A stretch of 64,000 nucleotides of DNA, from assembly GCA_020747065.1 (NCBI GenBank), contig JAGMVK010000006.1:496001-560000 (forward strand). The letters run 5' to 3'. The DNA is from Cadophora sp. MPI-SDFR-AT-0126. Taxonomy: Eukaryota; Ascomycota; Leotiomycetes; Helotiales; Ploettnerulaceae. Positions 32,468-45,779 of this stretch are shown here, piece by piece. The translations under genes were made by a program, and so were the position numbers. The notes below the pieces were generated by a model. That model saw only the letters and a list, made by a program, of their open reading frames with translations. It was not told the origin of the DNA and ran no database searches. Within the stretch, counting starts at the first letter, position 1; every line of letters starts with the position of its first letter.

Positions 32468-35400
32468 ATATTCGTATAGATCTAGCCTCTAAGAAATATA
32501 CTATATTTTAGACTAAATATAAATTATATAAGTATAAGGTACTACTATTTAGCTTTTGCAATAGACTTAGTATATACTAATATTATATAAATAACGTACT
32601 CTTTAATTACCTGGATAACTTCTGTATAGCTTACCTAAATAATATCCTAATCTATTCTAAATCTATAGAGGAATACTAGGCTTATATAGAATCTATACTA
32701 AAGCATTTAATAAAAGCTGGATTATAAGCTAATATTAAGAAATATAAATTCCATATTACTTATACTAAGTACTTAGGTTATATAGTAACTACTAAGGGTA
32801 TTAAGGCAGATCCGGAGAAGGTTGAACTACTATGTAACTAGAAGTACCCTAAGACTATAATAGCTATTAAGTTATACCTAAGGTTCTATAGTTTTTACTA
32901 ATAATTCATATATAACTTTAGACTTATTACTAAACCTCTATCTGCGCTTACTTAACTTATAGTAGCTTAGAATTAAATAAAAGAGTATCGCGTTATATTT
33001 AAAGAGCTCTAAAAGTAGTTACTATTAATTCAACGGATTTACTATTTCTAGCTAGAATTACCTACTAAGCTAAAAACAGATACTTTTAATAGAGTAATTA
33101 CTAGAGTGGTATTATAATAGTATAATAATAAATAATAGTATTTCCTTAGTTTTTATTCACACGTATTTAATAGTCACGAACTAAATTAGGAGATCTATAA
33201 TAAAGAATTATACGCTATTATAAAAAGCTTTTATAAGTAGTACTTAGAATTAATATTCCTTTAGAATAAAATTGAAGTATATTCAGATTATTACTTTCTA
33301 AAGTACTTTATAATTACTAAAGTACTTATTACTAAGTAAGTTTATTAAATAGAATTTCTCTTTAATTTTAACTTCTAAATTATATATACCTTTAGTAAAG
33401 ATAATTAGAGAACTGATATTTTAAGCTATTAGAAGTAGAATTTAGAAGTATAGAAATAGGTTTAGAAAGATAATTAGAGCTAAATCTTACTAGCACCGGG
33501 AAGGCTTAATCCCTATATTAATTTTAAGCTAGTAGAACAGTTTATTTCTTTCGTAGTTATAATATCTCTCTTACTATTAACTACTACTAAGGTAAAAGCT
33601 TCTCTAAATACTTCCCTAGACTCTTTTAATCTTATTAAAAAGTTTTATTAGGATAATTATATTACTTTTACTAATATATAAAAATCCTTATCTAAAGACT
33701 ACTTAATTAAGGATAAACTTCTACTCTTTAAAGATCAACTTTATATATAATATAATACTTCCCTTTATACTAGGTTAATTAAAGAAGTACACGACTAGCT
33801 ATCTATTACTTACCCTAATAGGTTAAAGATATATTAATTTCTAGCCCTAAAGTATTACTAAGTTAAAATAAGTTCGGACTACAATTAGTATATAAGAAAT
33901 TACCGAGCTTATTAATTCTTATACTCTAAGTATTCTAAATAGTAAGGTCTTCTTTACTCACTACTAATTCTAAGTTATTTTATATAGTATTTATATATAA
34001 ATTACAAGGATTTCCTAAAGGATAAGTATAGTTATAATAGAATCCTAGTATTTATTAATCACCTAAGAAAGGATTCCGTAATAATTCCCTACTATTAAGA
34101 TATTAACGTATATAGTAGTACTAAACTCTTTATCTAGTAGATCTATTAATTTAGATATACTCTAAAGTTAATTATATTAGATTAAGAGCTATAGTTTATC
34201 TTATTATTTTAGAAAGAGTTTTGCCAAATTATTAGCATTAAAGTTAAGCTTTTTATAGTATATTATAAGAAGACTAATAGCTAAATAAAGATTATAAATA
34301 AGTATATTAACTAAAGATTACAATTATTTATTAATTTCTACTAAGATAATTAGAGTAAACTAATTCTACTAATAGATTAAGCCTAGATAACCCTTCCTTA
34401 TACCTCTATTAGTATAGCCCTATACTAGCTTAAATTTAAATCAGATCTAAGAAATAGTTAGAATTAGAACTCTCTTAAGGCTACTATTCTTCTAGAAAGG
34501 CTTAACTACTATAATACTAAAGCAGTAGCAGAATATATAAAAGAGGTATAAGAGTTAGCTAAATTAAATATATAAACTATATAGGATTATATAATAAAGG
34601 CTATAAACTAGTATTACAGACCTATTAATTTCTAAGTAAGTAATAAAGTATACTTATTTACTAAGAACCTTAAGAATTATTAATTATATCGTAAGCTTAG
34701 TAATTAATAGGAAGGGCTATTCGAAATCCTATATTAAGTAAGGAACTCTTACTAGCTCCAGTTACCTGCAGGATTGAATATTTATAATATATTTACTCTT
34801 AAGCTATTATTCCGGGACCTAAATAACTCCTTACTTAGTTAGGAACAGCTCTAAAACCCCCCTGAGATAATTAAGGATTAAAAAGAATAAGAAGTGCGAG
34901 AAGTTATTATATTACGATTATATTACAACACTTTAAAGTATTAAGTTAGTTAAGTAGGCTATAATTCTAATATTATATAATACAACGTATTTAACTTAAT
35001 AGGATTACTTTATAAGTTAAGAGATTTTTACTAAGTTAACTCTTTTACTTTAGAACTACTCTAAAACCTACCTAAATAGTTAGCTGTATAGGAAAATAGA
35101 GAAGATAATTACAGTTACTTAGAAGATAATAGACTAATTAGTAAAATAGCAAAATAAGATTTAATTCAGACTATTTAAATACCTTCTGATTTAAAGCACT
35201 AATACTATAATCTTACAATTATATCTTAATTAAAATATCTTACTAGTTTTATTATAGAGAGCTACTTCTATATAAGAAGTCTAACTGAAGGTATAGCTAT
35301 AAAGAACTAATAACAAAGCTAATCTAAAATAGGACCTATTTTCCCCTTATTCTAAGTTATTTAGAATCTCTTGTTCCTCCTCTGCACTACTATGGTATTT

Positions 35401-36663
35401 ACTACTTTAAGTTACCCGGAAACGTACTAATAACTCTCTTTTCTTCTCCTCCTTCCTCTCTACTCTCTTACGCTTAATACTACTATAATAAATAGTCTCA
35501 GCTACCTTAGTAGCACTAGTAGTAATCTCCTCTCGGATTTAGCTTAAAGCTAAAACTAGACTTTATTTATATATTAATTAAAGGTTATTTTAATCTTACT
35601 TAAGAGAAAATAGATATATCTAGAACTATATCTCTATCTTAAATTAAGAAATTTATAAGTAAAATATATAGTAAAAGTAAAAAGATAAAAAGAAAAGGAA
35701 ATAACTTATAGCTTATTATATAACTAAATTCGTAATAGCCCGGTAAAGAACACGGGTTTTCTCTAATAACTCTAGCTATAGCTCCCCTTACTTCTTAGAG
35801 GTATTAGTAGTAGTAACCCTTAAACTAGTATCGATTTCTTATGCCGCGGAAATAACACTCTTAATATCTTTAGTAGTAATAGTAAAAGAGAGCTTATAAT
35901 ATTCCTTAGCTATATAATACGAAATCTAGCATAAAAATCAGTATTTTAGCTTATTCGGATTATAACTAGACTATATTTATAATAATCTGGATATAGGAAA
36001 AGGAAATAAGAAGTACTTATAGGATTATATTTTTTTACTTACCTTTTATAGTATATATACTTCTTGCTTTTAGCGCTATTAAACTCGTAAACGTAATCTA
36101 ATTCCGTAGTAAGTAAGCGAATATATTAAATACAGTACTTATAGTAGGTAGACTTAAGGGCGTTAATAGGGATTAGAGCAGGCACTATTTCATATTAATA
36201 TACTGAATTACTACTAAATTACTACTAAACTACTAGGAATTCAGAACTTAACTTACTCTTAAATTACTTATTTTATTTAATATAAACTATTAAAATCTAT
36301 TAGTAATATATATAAATTAGTAAATCTTTATATATAAGGTTCACTTATAGAACTTAAAATTATAATTATTTAAAGAAGAAAGTCAGAATTCTAAAGATCT
36401 ATATAATTAAATACCTTAATATATATAATAGTAAGTAGCTATAGCCTTACTAAACCTAATTCAGATATCTTTTAGATAACTTTATAATTAAGTTATTACC
36501 TTACTTACGCTACTATTATTATTAACTAGTATTACTAAATTAATACTTTTTTTAAAATCTCTCTACTAAAGTTATATATTTCTATGTTTTCTATATAGTA
36601 GTAATTCTATATATAAATATAATTTTAAGCTTAGGGGCAAGCTCTCTTATAAGAGGGGGGTAA

Positions 36664-36883
36664 TATAATATTAAAGTAACGGAAGTGCTAGAAATAGAGG
36701 TACTCAGATTTAGTCGAAATATTACTAGACGGAAGTTGAACTAGATTCGTATATATAGGACTACTCCTCCTCTAAGGGCTCCTTACCTTCTTATTTCCTT
36801 TATACCAGACCTATAATATTACTATTTACCTACTCTCTTGCTCTCATACTTGATACTACACTTAGTAATATTGCGTCGTTACA
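36664..36883 (+). repeat. 3' LTR of the Gypsy element
   Basis: 220 bp, TATAATATTAAAGTAACGG to CGTCGTTACA, matching the 5' LTR. Differences from it are mostly C/T and G/A, the RIP spectrum. Confidence 0.85.
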
Positions 36884-39800
36884 GTCTTTAGATAAGGTAG
36901 CTAGCAGGCTATATGTCAGAATTTCTGTATTATATGTTTAATAACTATAGCTTAGATAGTATTAAGAACTCAGAGAATTTAGAATAAATAGCACTTAGCT
37001 AGGAACTGACTTTAGGACCGGGTAATATAAAGATTATATATATACTCGACCTCCTTTTAGCTTAGTAGCTAAGCTAATTAACTATACTCCAGAAACCGTC
37101 TTCAGTTAACTAATAATATACTTAGGAGTAAGTAAGGCTGCGATAAAATATATATAAGTAAGGCGCTTCTCTATAAGTAAACACGCTAATGCGAAGATAC
37201 TATAATTCAATAACGCCTTAATTAGTCGCTTCCCTATAAATTCCGACCACTACCCCTTTATACTACGACTCTATTTCCGTCCCCTAAATAAAACGCTATC
37301 TTTAATCAAGTGATATCTATCCTATAAGGGCCGAATAATACTATATAAGCTTTTATAGATATCGGGATAATTTCAAGGCCTTAGAGAAGCTTATATCCTA
37401 GTACTCTATAGATACGAAAGTAATAAAAGTAATAAACTTATTTAGTCGTAGGAGAAAAAAAGAAGGAGGGAAGCGCGTAAAAACCGAAGAAGTCGTGAAA
37501 TTATTCAGTAATAACTAGAGTATTTATATCTCTATCTTACCCTTAGCGCTAACGCTAAGGTATAAGGTAATTAAAACTCATATACTTAACAACTTTACCT
37601 AAAGGTCCCAGAAAGCCTAGAGTATTAGCTCACTTATCTTATAGTAATAGTTATATAGTAGTAAAGTAATATTATAGAGCGTCTTCTATTATTACATACT
37701 TATATCAGTAGTACTCTGCCTTTAGATATCTGGATAAAGAGTGCTTAGTTTATTTACACTTAGTACAAATTATTACTAAGCGGTACTAGGGAGAACCGGT
37801 AGCTTGCGGCGAACGAGTAGGCGATATAACGCTAAGGTATAGTATAATAGAAGGAGAAGATTACGTAGTGGCTCGTGAAAGAAGAGGAGTAGTTACCTTA
37901 GAGGGACGTTATAAAGGCGTAAAGGGCAGTGATCGTAAATAGACAGATAATAGCACTAAACTAGTTCTTATTTAAGGTCTAAAGCAAGCTAAGGATATAG
38001 TCTATCGATAGCTGCCGTTGATTATTAGTAAGTTGAACAGGGTTAAGATCACGAGGTCTTACTCCGGAAGCCGACTCTATATACTAATAATATACTATAC
38101 TAAAGCTTATTTAAGATAGCTAGTAGTATCTCTAAACGTCCGAGTGAGTATATTCCTATTAATTTTGTAGATACTTATACCCTAGTACATATAAGAGCTA
38201 TTAAGGGTCTACACTAGCTTTCGGAAACTGAGTCGCAAGTTATAATAGAACTTAGACTAGTACATAGATAGTCTAAGAGAGAGAAGGCTTTTGGTTAAAC
38301 TAACTGAGGTTAATAGACCTTGCCCTTCTTTCTCGATTTATAAGGGTGTACTAGCTACGCAGATAAAGCGTATAAGCTTATTACATCTCTTCTCCATATT
38401 CCGTCTAAGATCTCGCATATCGCGCTCCTCTCGCTAGCGCAGCTACATAAACCCTTTGTCCTATAATCGATCCCTTCTGCAGTCCTTAAAGTTAATGATT
38501 TTATTAAGGAGTAGCAGATAATTAGAAAGGAGGATATTATAATACTTTTCTAAAATAAGGTCGTAGAGCTTATCATTAGTTATATTGTTATATACACTAG
38601 ATTTTAAGGAGTCTAGTATCCCAGTTATTACTCTTATATATATATATAGAATCGCTTACGTTGAAAATCATACTTAGTCTAGGTTAAGTGGCCCTACTTA
38701 TCTTAAGAAGAAGAGTAAAGTTATTATTTATTATCTATAGCTTATAAAAGAAAAAGAATCGTAAATAATCTCCTACCTTTCTTATTCGCCTAAACTATAG
38801 TAGTACAGGTTTCGCGTACGTTAGTTATCTAAGAGCTCTCTCTCTAAGTATCTTTAGCTCGTATAAATACTTACGTTACCTTAATAATAAAGAAGCTTCG
38901 TAATACGCTTTTATCCTCGAGGTAGTTTAGAGTATAGCTTGGATAAAAGCTATTTATATAAGTATAGTATTGGCCTTAGAGAGAGACTTGATAATCGCAG
39001 CTACGTCTAATTCCGATGTACTAGAAGTCTTTATACTTAGTAGAATACGAGCTATAATAGTAGCAGAATACTACATCTAGCTGCTTCTACTAGATTATAC
39101 TAAGGAATATAGTATATACTTTATCTAGCTCTTTCTCGTATTTATCTAAGCTTTTAGCTATAAGAATTTTATAAAAGGGGAATATATCGAAGTAGCTTAT
39201 CTTCTCTAAGCTATACTTAGTAATTATCTTATAGACCTTATCTATAGCGTTTATAGCATTATAGTCCTTTACAGTTTAGTAAGGATCAGAGAAATAGCGT
39301 TAGTACTCTACTAGCTACTAAAGGACGACTATAATACTACCTATTATCTCTAGCTTAGCTAGCTATTTTATAAACTCGACTTTATTCTGAGAAATATCTA
39401 CTTAATCTTTTTAAAGACAGTAGCTATAGCCCTTAATTACTCGAGCATAACCCCTTATAAAGGAACTCGCAGTTGTAAGTCTAGTTCTGAAAAGTAGTTT
39501 TAGCTGATAGTTAACTAGAACCCCTAGATAGAAACTTAGTAATTAAATATCTGCTATAATCCCTATATAAATATCCTTAAATAATTCATATTCAGTAATT
39601 ATATAGTATAAAGAATAGTTTTAACGAGCTATGTAATCTATAGCTATAGAAGGTTATAAGAGTACCGGGGATAATAGGCCCTACGTAAATTAGGTGATCT
39701 ACGCCTGAAATATAGTAGTATAAGGAAGGATTCTTGATATCGGTGTCTAACTATATTTAGTTGCTATATACGTCCCGAGGATAAGCTTTAACAGCTTCAA

Positions 39801-42800
39801 TAACTTCTTACGGGAAATAAAGTACACTAATTTAATATAACGACGTACTTTAGTAGTACAGTAGGGGCGTTATTCAACTTATACCTTACTACCCCTTAAT
39901 TAATATAAGAAAGGTTTTTTTATATATATCGTAAGATTTATTATTAAAGGCCTTCTAGCGAATACTCTTAGGTCAAGGGACCTCGGATATACAGAATATC
40001 CGTAATTTAGTTAATTTATAGCTTATATCAAGGGTTATAGAAATCGTGATATTTAGCGCCTGATATATCGCTTTTATTAAAATTGAAAGATTAGCCTTAG
40101 TAAGCCACGTAGGGATTAGGAGCCCTATAGATCTTAGCGCTATATCCTTATAAAAGACTCGGACTAAGGCGATCCGTACTTTAAAGGCACTAAAATAAGT
40201 TACTATTATACGTTATTAATCGATAAGTAATATTCTCACTACTTGGGTATTAGTATTAACTCCTTATTTAAATAAAAGAGCGCCTCATCCAACTAATTTA
40301 TAGCTTTTAAGCTAGCTAAGCACTTGAAATAATTCTTAGGAATTTAAGTTGACTTTATGAGTTTCTAACTGTATTAGTAAGCCCGAGTTATTAACGCGCT
40401 TAGGCGAAGAATTTAAAGAGGAATATAAGTCTTATTTGAAACTGATATTATAAGTACATCTATAAATTTAATATCTTATAAACTTCCAAAAGCTAATAAC
40501 TTACTAGTTAAGATTAAAGACCTAAGAAGTAGAGGCGCTATATATACTATAACAATTATCTAATAAACTAAATATATATGTCTAATTATTAACGATATTA
40601 AGAAGTATTGGAAAAATATTATTAATCTATATTATTACTTATATAGAACTTGCTAGGCCGATGTTATATAACGGAACAGCTATTGTAGTTATTTAGCCTA
40701 GATACTATTAAGCTCTTTAGTAAGCTCTAGTTAAGTCTTTAGAGAATAGTTAAGGCCTGCTTCTAAAGAAGCGCTATAGTATAGAAAAGCATGAAAGAAA
40801 AGTAAATACACGATTTATACTGCCTTTAGTAAGCAAATCTGATATTATAATAAAGCTATACTAGTTCGTAGAGTATCTTAACTTATATTTACTAAAACTA
40901 GAATATCGGTATAGAACCGCTTAAGTTTATACCAAGATTCCCTAGATTAGAAGATATATTAGTCTTTTATTATACTAGACTCAGGAATACTTACTAGGAA
41001 AGTATTCCCGAGGTAACGTTATTCTTAGTAGCGTTAGCTTTCTCAAAGGTCTATTCAACCTAGAAAAGAGATACTATCGTACTAGGCGCTTAACTACCTC
41101 TACGCCTTGACTTCCTTATTTACCCTAGATCTTACTTACGGATTAGCAAGTAGTTTGAATATTAAACTCGAACTATTGATTATAATATTATACGCGATAA
41201 CTTAAGACTTATCCTTCGTAGATATACTATAATTATAAATAATATCTACTCGCTCTAGCTTCCACTCCTTCCAGGTCTTTGTAATTAAACGCTATATTTT
41301 CGTTGTATCAGTAATACAGAGTTCTACGTATAATTTCTTAATTAATATAGTATCAGCTTTATTAATAATAAAATAGATCGTCGTAAGTTAATCTAGGCGA
41401 GTCCTAATAAGAATTCGCACTAAAGGCTTAATTAAAGATAGACTTATCATTAGAAAGAGTTTTAAAACAACCTTATAAACTCGATCTTTATTATAATACT
41501 AAAATTCTAATTAGTGATTATTACAGCTATATATATAAGTATAAGATGGCGCTTAAACTTAACTTTACATCCCTATCTACGTAATATAAGCGCTTAGAGA
41601 ACAGAGGGCTAAACTATACACGGAATAAGAGAGCGCCGAAGACATCTGCAAAGAAGCGAAATAATTACCGAGTCAGAGCTCCGATTAGAATATTAAGGGA
41701 TAATTTATAGATATAGTGAGATAAATACACTTATAGTAGGTTCGAGTTATATAATTACACTATTATAAGTTATAATTTATAACGTGATTATCCGGAGCGG
41801 AGGTACTTTATGCCTTTCGGCCCTACGTACCTACAGAAAGCTAACTCGCTTAGTAAGCTAATAGTAGCTAAGTAGACCTAGCGTATTTAGGCCTTCAAGT
41901 TGGAAAGATAATCTATATTCTTTCTAATTAATATCTTTTAGTAATATATTTTCAAGAGAGTAATTACCGTAGAAAGTGCAACTTATTAGATAGCGAAGTA
42001 CATCGCTAGCTACTTCTAGTATTCCTGCCGTAAGCCTAAGTAACTAGCCCAGCCTTAGGCACTTCTAGTTATATACGACGTTGACGATGAATCTACTCTA
42101 CTATTAATGCCTCGATATTTTGCTAGAATATTACGTGACTTTGAGCCGAGCCGCGGGCTACGCGCTAAGAGTGAGTCACTCAGTTTAGCGCTAATAACTA
42201 CGAGCTGAATAGCTTCTGTCGTACTATTATCCTTATCCTCGTCTATATTTATAACAAATATCTCTTCTATTATATCTTAAACTAAGCTTATATTAGTTAC
42301 TGAGAATATCTATAGAAGATATTGCGATAAGTAAGATAACGATATCTGTAAAGCGTTTGAATAATAAGCGTCTCTTATTAAAGCCGGGAACAGGTACCTT
42401 ACTACTACGTTTAATACTAAACTCTTGAACGTTAATAGTATACTAAGTAGCAGAATTGGAGAGTTAAGCTATAAAGTATAATAGCTGAAGAGCGAGATTA
42501 GCTAGGTAAAGAGCGAGGTTAGCTAGGTCAAAGCGAGTCTTACAGATTTTACTATAAACTTTAGAGTCCGCCTCGAGCGTATAGAGAAAGTCAGGATAAA
42601 TAAGACAAAGTCTTGTCTCTATAATAAGATCGAAATATATAGAAAAATTATTCTTAGCGTAAGATACTAGATACTCTTATATATTCCTAAGAACACCGGT
42701 GAGTTTTAGAAGCTGAAACGCGACGCGATCGTAAGTAATAGTTAGTATCACTTCTATAAGAAACGTATAATTAAAGCTAATATAAGAAAAATAGTCCGCT

Positions 42801-44770
42801 GGTTAATCTACTTTATCGAATTTTATAATATTAACGACTACTAATACTAGTATAAGATATAGTTTAACGATAATATAATAAGTGATCTCGATAATACATT
42901 ATCAGATAATAGGTAATCGAGTTCGGATTTAGTGTTATCTAATTTATCTCTTGAAGAAGTAGTCTAAAGATATCCTTCCTAGGTAGTTAAAAAGGTTATT
43001 ATAGCTCTTAGCTTAATTGAAGAAAACTTCAAACGCGCTCTGAATTATTAATAATTACCTTGACGTATTAAGAAGCGACTATAGCTATAAGTAAATTAAC
43101 CTAAAGAAGGTATAAAGTAGCAGAGAATACTATTACGACCCTTTCCTTAGGCTCTAAAACTAACACTTACTCTTTCTTAACTTATACCGGACTCGAAATC
43201 CGATTCATATGAATTTAATAAAACTCGACTTAAGTATAACGATTCCTTATTAGCTGCTAGAGTATAAGCTAAGATAATAAGGAAATTACAAAGCGGACTA
43301 TAATTAAGAACCCCTTTTATAACCTCTCTAGATAGTAGTCTAATAGAGCTAAATAAGTCGCTAAAGTTATAAGGCTAATATATATTAAGATAAAGAGTAA
43401 GAAGTTAATAGAAAACTTCGAGTAGTATAATATAGTAGGTCTCGTAGTTAATCTAGGTTAAAGAGACTTATTCCTGCGGTCTAGTTACCGTCTAAGTTAA
43501 AAAGATATACTCTTACTTATAAGCGACGTGAGATAAAGGACAATAATAGATTAGTAGTATTAAGAAGATAGAGAATAGTATTTTTTTAGTTTAAATCGAT
43601 TTAATTTCAGAGACGCTTCTAGAGTTTTAGAAATTATGCCTAAGGATCTCTTCTTATACTACTAGTATATTAGGCTAGATTAGATATACTACTCGCTACT
43701 ATAGAAATATTAAGACTTTATCCTTATAATTACTCTTAAGAAGCTTCTCGCTTAATAGAGGGAAATAAAGCATGAACTATACGTCTACTCGCAAGTGATT
43801 CTTTATAATTAAAGCTGCTCTAATTACGCTATACTTATATTAGGAATCGAGGCAGGCAGTCGAGGCACTCTACTCTCTTTACTTCGGATTATTCTTACAA
43901 TCTAAGAGAGTGCAATTTAATTTTAATCTACGGATAGCAGGTAAGTTAAGCTACTTCTATATATACTTCTGCACTTAAATTAACTAATCTCCCCCTTAAC
44001 TTCTAACTTAGTTAGCTAGCTGATTAACCTTATACCTCTAAGTTATGAAATATATAGCTAGTAAAGAGCTAGGATTAATTATACTAGTATTAAAGGATTA
44101 TAGGATAAGAGTAGTACAGTTTTTTCTTTAAAGTTAGAGGAAATGTAAATTAAAAGGATAGAAGTTTAGATAAATAACTAGTTTGTATTTATTTGTATCT
44201 ACCTTAAGCCTACTTCTATTATTTTAAGTATCCTCTAATATTCCATCTAATATTATACTTAACTCTCAAGTAGTTCTAAGCACGACATCTATTATTAAAG
44301 CTATAGGTACTATATTAGACGAAACTAAGCTTATAGCACTAAGCCGATCTATTTTAGGAGCACTTTAGGAACCTCCTTACGAAATACCTCTAAAGTTAGC
44401 TTTTTGCTTTAGGAAAGGTGAACTCACCTAGCGCTTCGCTGAGCTATTAATATAATATTTGCATAACTATTAAAGATAGGAAAGTATTTATACCTAAGCT
44501 TAATTCTGCGAAGTCGTGTGCTATCCCCTTTTAAGCGCTACTGAAAAGTCCCTTACCTCGCTTATTTCTGCTCTTAGCCTTCCTATAGCCCTGTCCTAAT
44601 AATAACCGTGCTAAATAAGTATTCGTAGGGTAGGAAGGCTAGCAGGGAGCACTCTTCTAGTAAAGCTGACTCGGCGAGATCCTGCCTAGGAGCCATAAAC
44701 AGTAGTACGCCACGATAAACAGTTAGCAGGGAATAGCGTCTACACGAATTCGGTTCGCGCTTAACTCATG
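36884..44770. repeat. RIP-eroded block, content unresolved
   Basis: Almost 8 kb of TA-rich sequence with no open frame worth reporting. Near 42440-42860 a plus-strand reading, interrupted by stops, shows heptad-like repeats (LKSEIS, VKSEVS, VKASLTDF) followed by basic and aromatic sequence (IYRKIILSVRY, FYKKRIIKANIRK). It looks like a former coiled-coil protein. Near 41600-42260 the minus strand carries a second protein-like reading (ARSPRLGSKSRNILAKYRGI). I could not assign either to a transposase, recombinase or other family. From about 44400 GC content rises up to the border of the next element. Confidence 0.5.
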
Positions 44771-45250
44771 TAACGTCTCACCCTGCGTGCCGAGAAACCC
44801 TGCGTGCCGAGAAAAACGAGAGGTACTTTGACTTCAAGTATCTCTACCTCTATACTAATTAATAAGTCTATAAAAATAAAAGATTAATAGTATTATATAG
44901 CTATTAATTAGTAATTTAATCCCTTCCTAAGAAAAATTTTTGCTTATATCGTTGCCTTTTTGCATGATTTATAAGAAGCCTCTATTTAGGCTTTAGTTCA
45001 AGTTCTCTACTATAGTTATACCAGCGGTCTCTTATTATCCTTTATATACCTTAAAAGATCTTATCTGAGCTTCAAATTAATTTTTTTTAGTCCGAGACTC
45101 TAATAAGCTTTGTAGCTACTATAGCGCGTAAATAGTTATAAGGCCGCTACACGATTCAGTACTTCTAATCAGCGAAACTAACGATTCTCGGCTAGGGGGA
45201 CCGACCCCGCACCTCTCGCAAAGCTTTGGTAACTTCGACGTAATTTCGCT
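44771..45250 (+). repeat. Left terminal inverted repeat arm
   Basis: About 480 bp, ending inwards with GACCCCGCACCTCTCGCAAA and GGTAACTTCGACG, which recurs inverted at 49385-49430. The outer end carries the TAACGTC terminus. Confidence 0.7.
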
Positions 45251-45779
45251 TGTAGCTCGTGTAAGGCCTTCACTGTTAGCAACAATATCAGGTCGGTAAT
45301 AGCATCTAACAAAGCCTTGTTCACACAGCTCTCTCTAGTAAGATCTCGTTATATAGTCGCTTACAAAATCAGCTCCGCGTTATCTTGTTCAAAAATAATA
45401 TAAGCACAGAATTCAATCTTATATATCGCGTGATATGTTTTTTACAAAGGCATATTACTAAGTTAGTACTACACATAATCAACATTTTCTAGAAGATTCT
45501 AGAAGTGAGGAGTAATGATCAAACTACTGTAAATTCTTAGCCTCCCCGACCCTCTATGAAGTAGAGGTAAAAATAAAAAGACATATTATATTAAATAGGT
45601 TTCTTTATACATGTTTCGCTGACAGGTATTACTTATTATATGACTTGATTTAACCCTTATTAAATTTGAAGAAATAATAATCTTCCTAACGCATGTCCTA
45701 AAGCGATGACTAAACTCTGTGCAGCTTCATAAGTAGGTCGATAATTAGTAGGTAGCCAGAGAAGTTTAGAGGAACCTTG

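Larger units (their letters stand above)
28900..36883 (+). mobile_element. Full-length chromodomain Gypsy LTR retrotransposon, RIP-inactivated
   Basis: Two near-identical LTRs bound the element (28900-29121 and 36664-36883), followed inwards by a purine tract (AAGAGGGGGG) just before the 3' LTR. Eroded plus-strand domains come in the order expected of chromoviruses. They are a gag with a zinc-knuckle-like segment near 30820-30870, and protease near 31080 (FILVDTKVNSYLF). Reverse transcriptase spans 32150-32720, where the YLDD motif now reads YLNNILIYS. Next are the thumb and connection (KYLGYIVTTKGIKADPEKVE, 32770-32835), RNase H near 33065-33240, and integrase 33760-34350 (LQFILLFWKEFCQ). 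A chromodomain-like stretch lies near 34860-35100. Every frame has many TAG/TAA stops, so it is dead. A solo LTR of another family sits in the RT. No clear target-site duplication is visible. Confidence 0.85.

Noticed and set aside
29122..36663. Many short open frames on both strands inside the Gypsy element
   Set aside because: They are shorter than expected for genes, have extreme TA composition and do not coincide with the recognisable gag-pol readings.
36884..44770. Possible Starship captain (DUF3435 recombinase) in the RIP block
   Set aside because: I looked for the tyrosine-recombinase R..HxxR..Y pattern in both strands and could not find a convincing reading. Left as a search to run.
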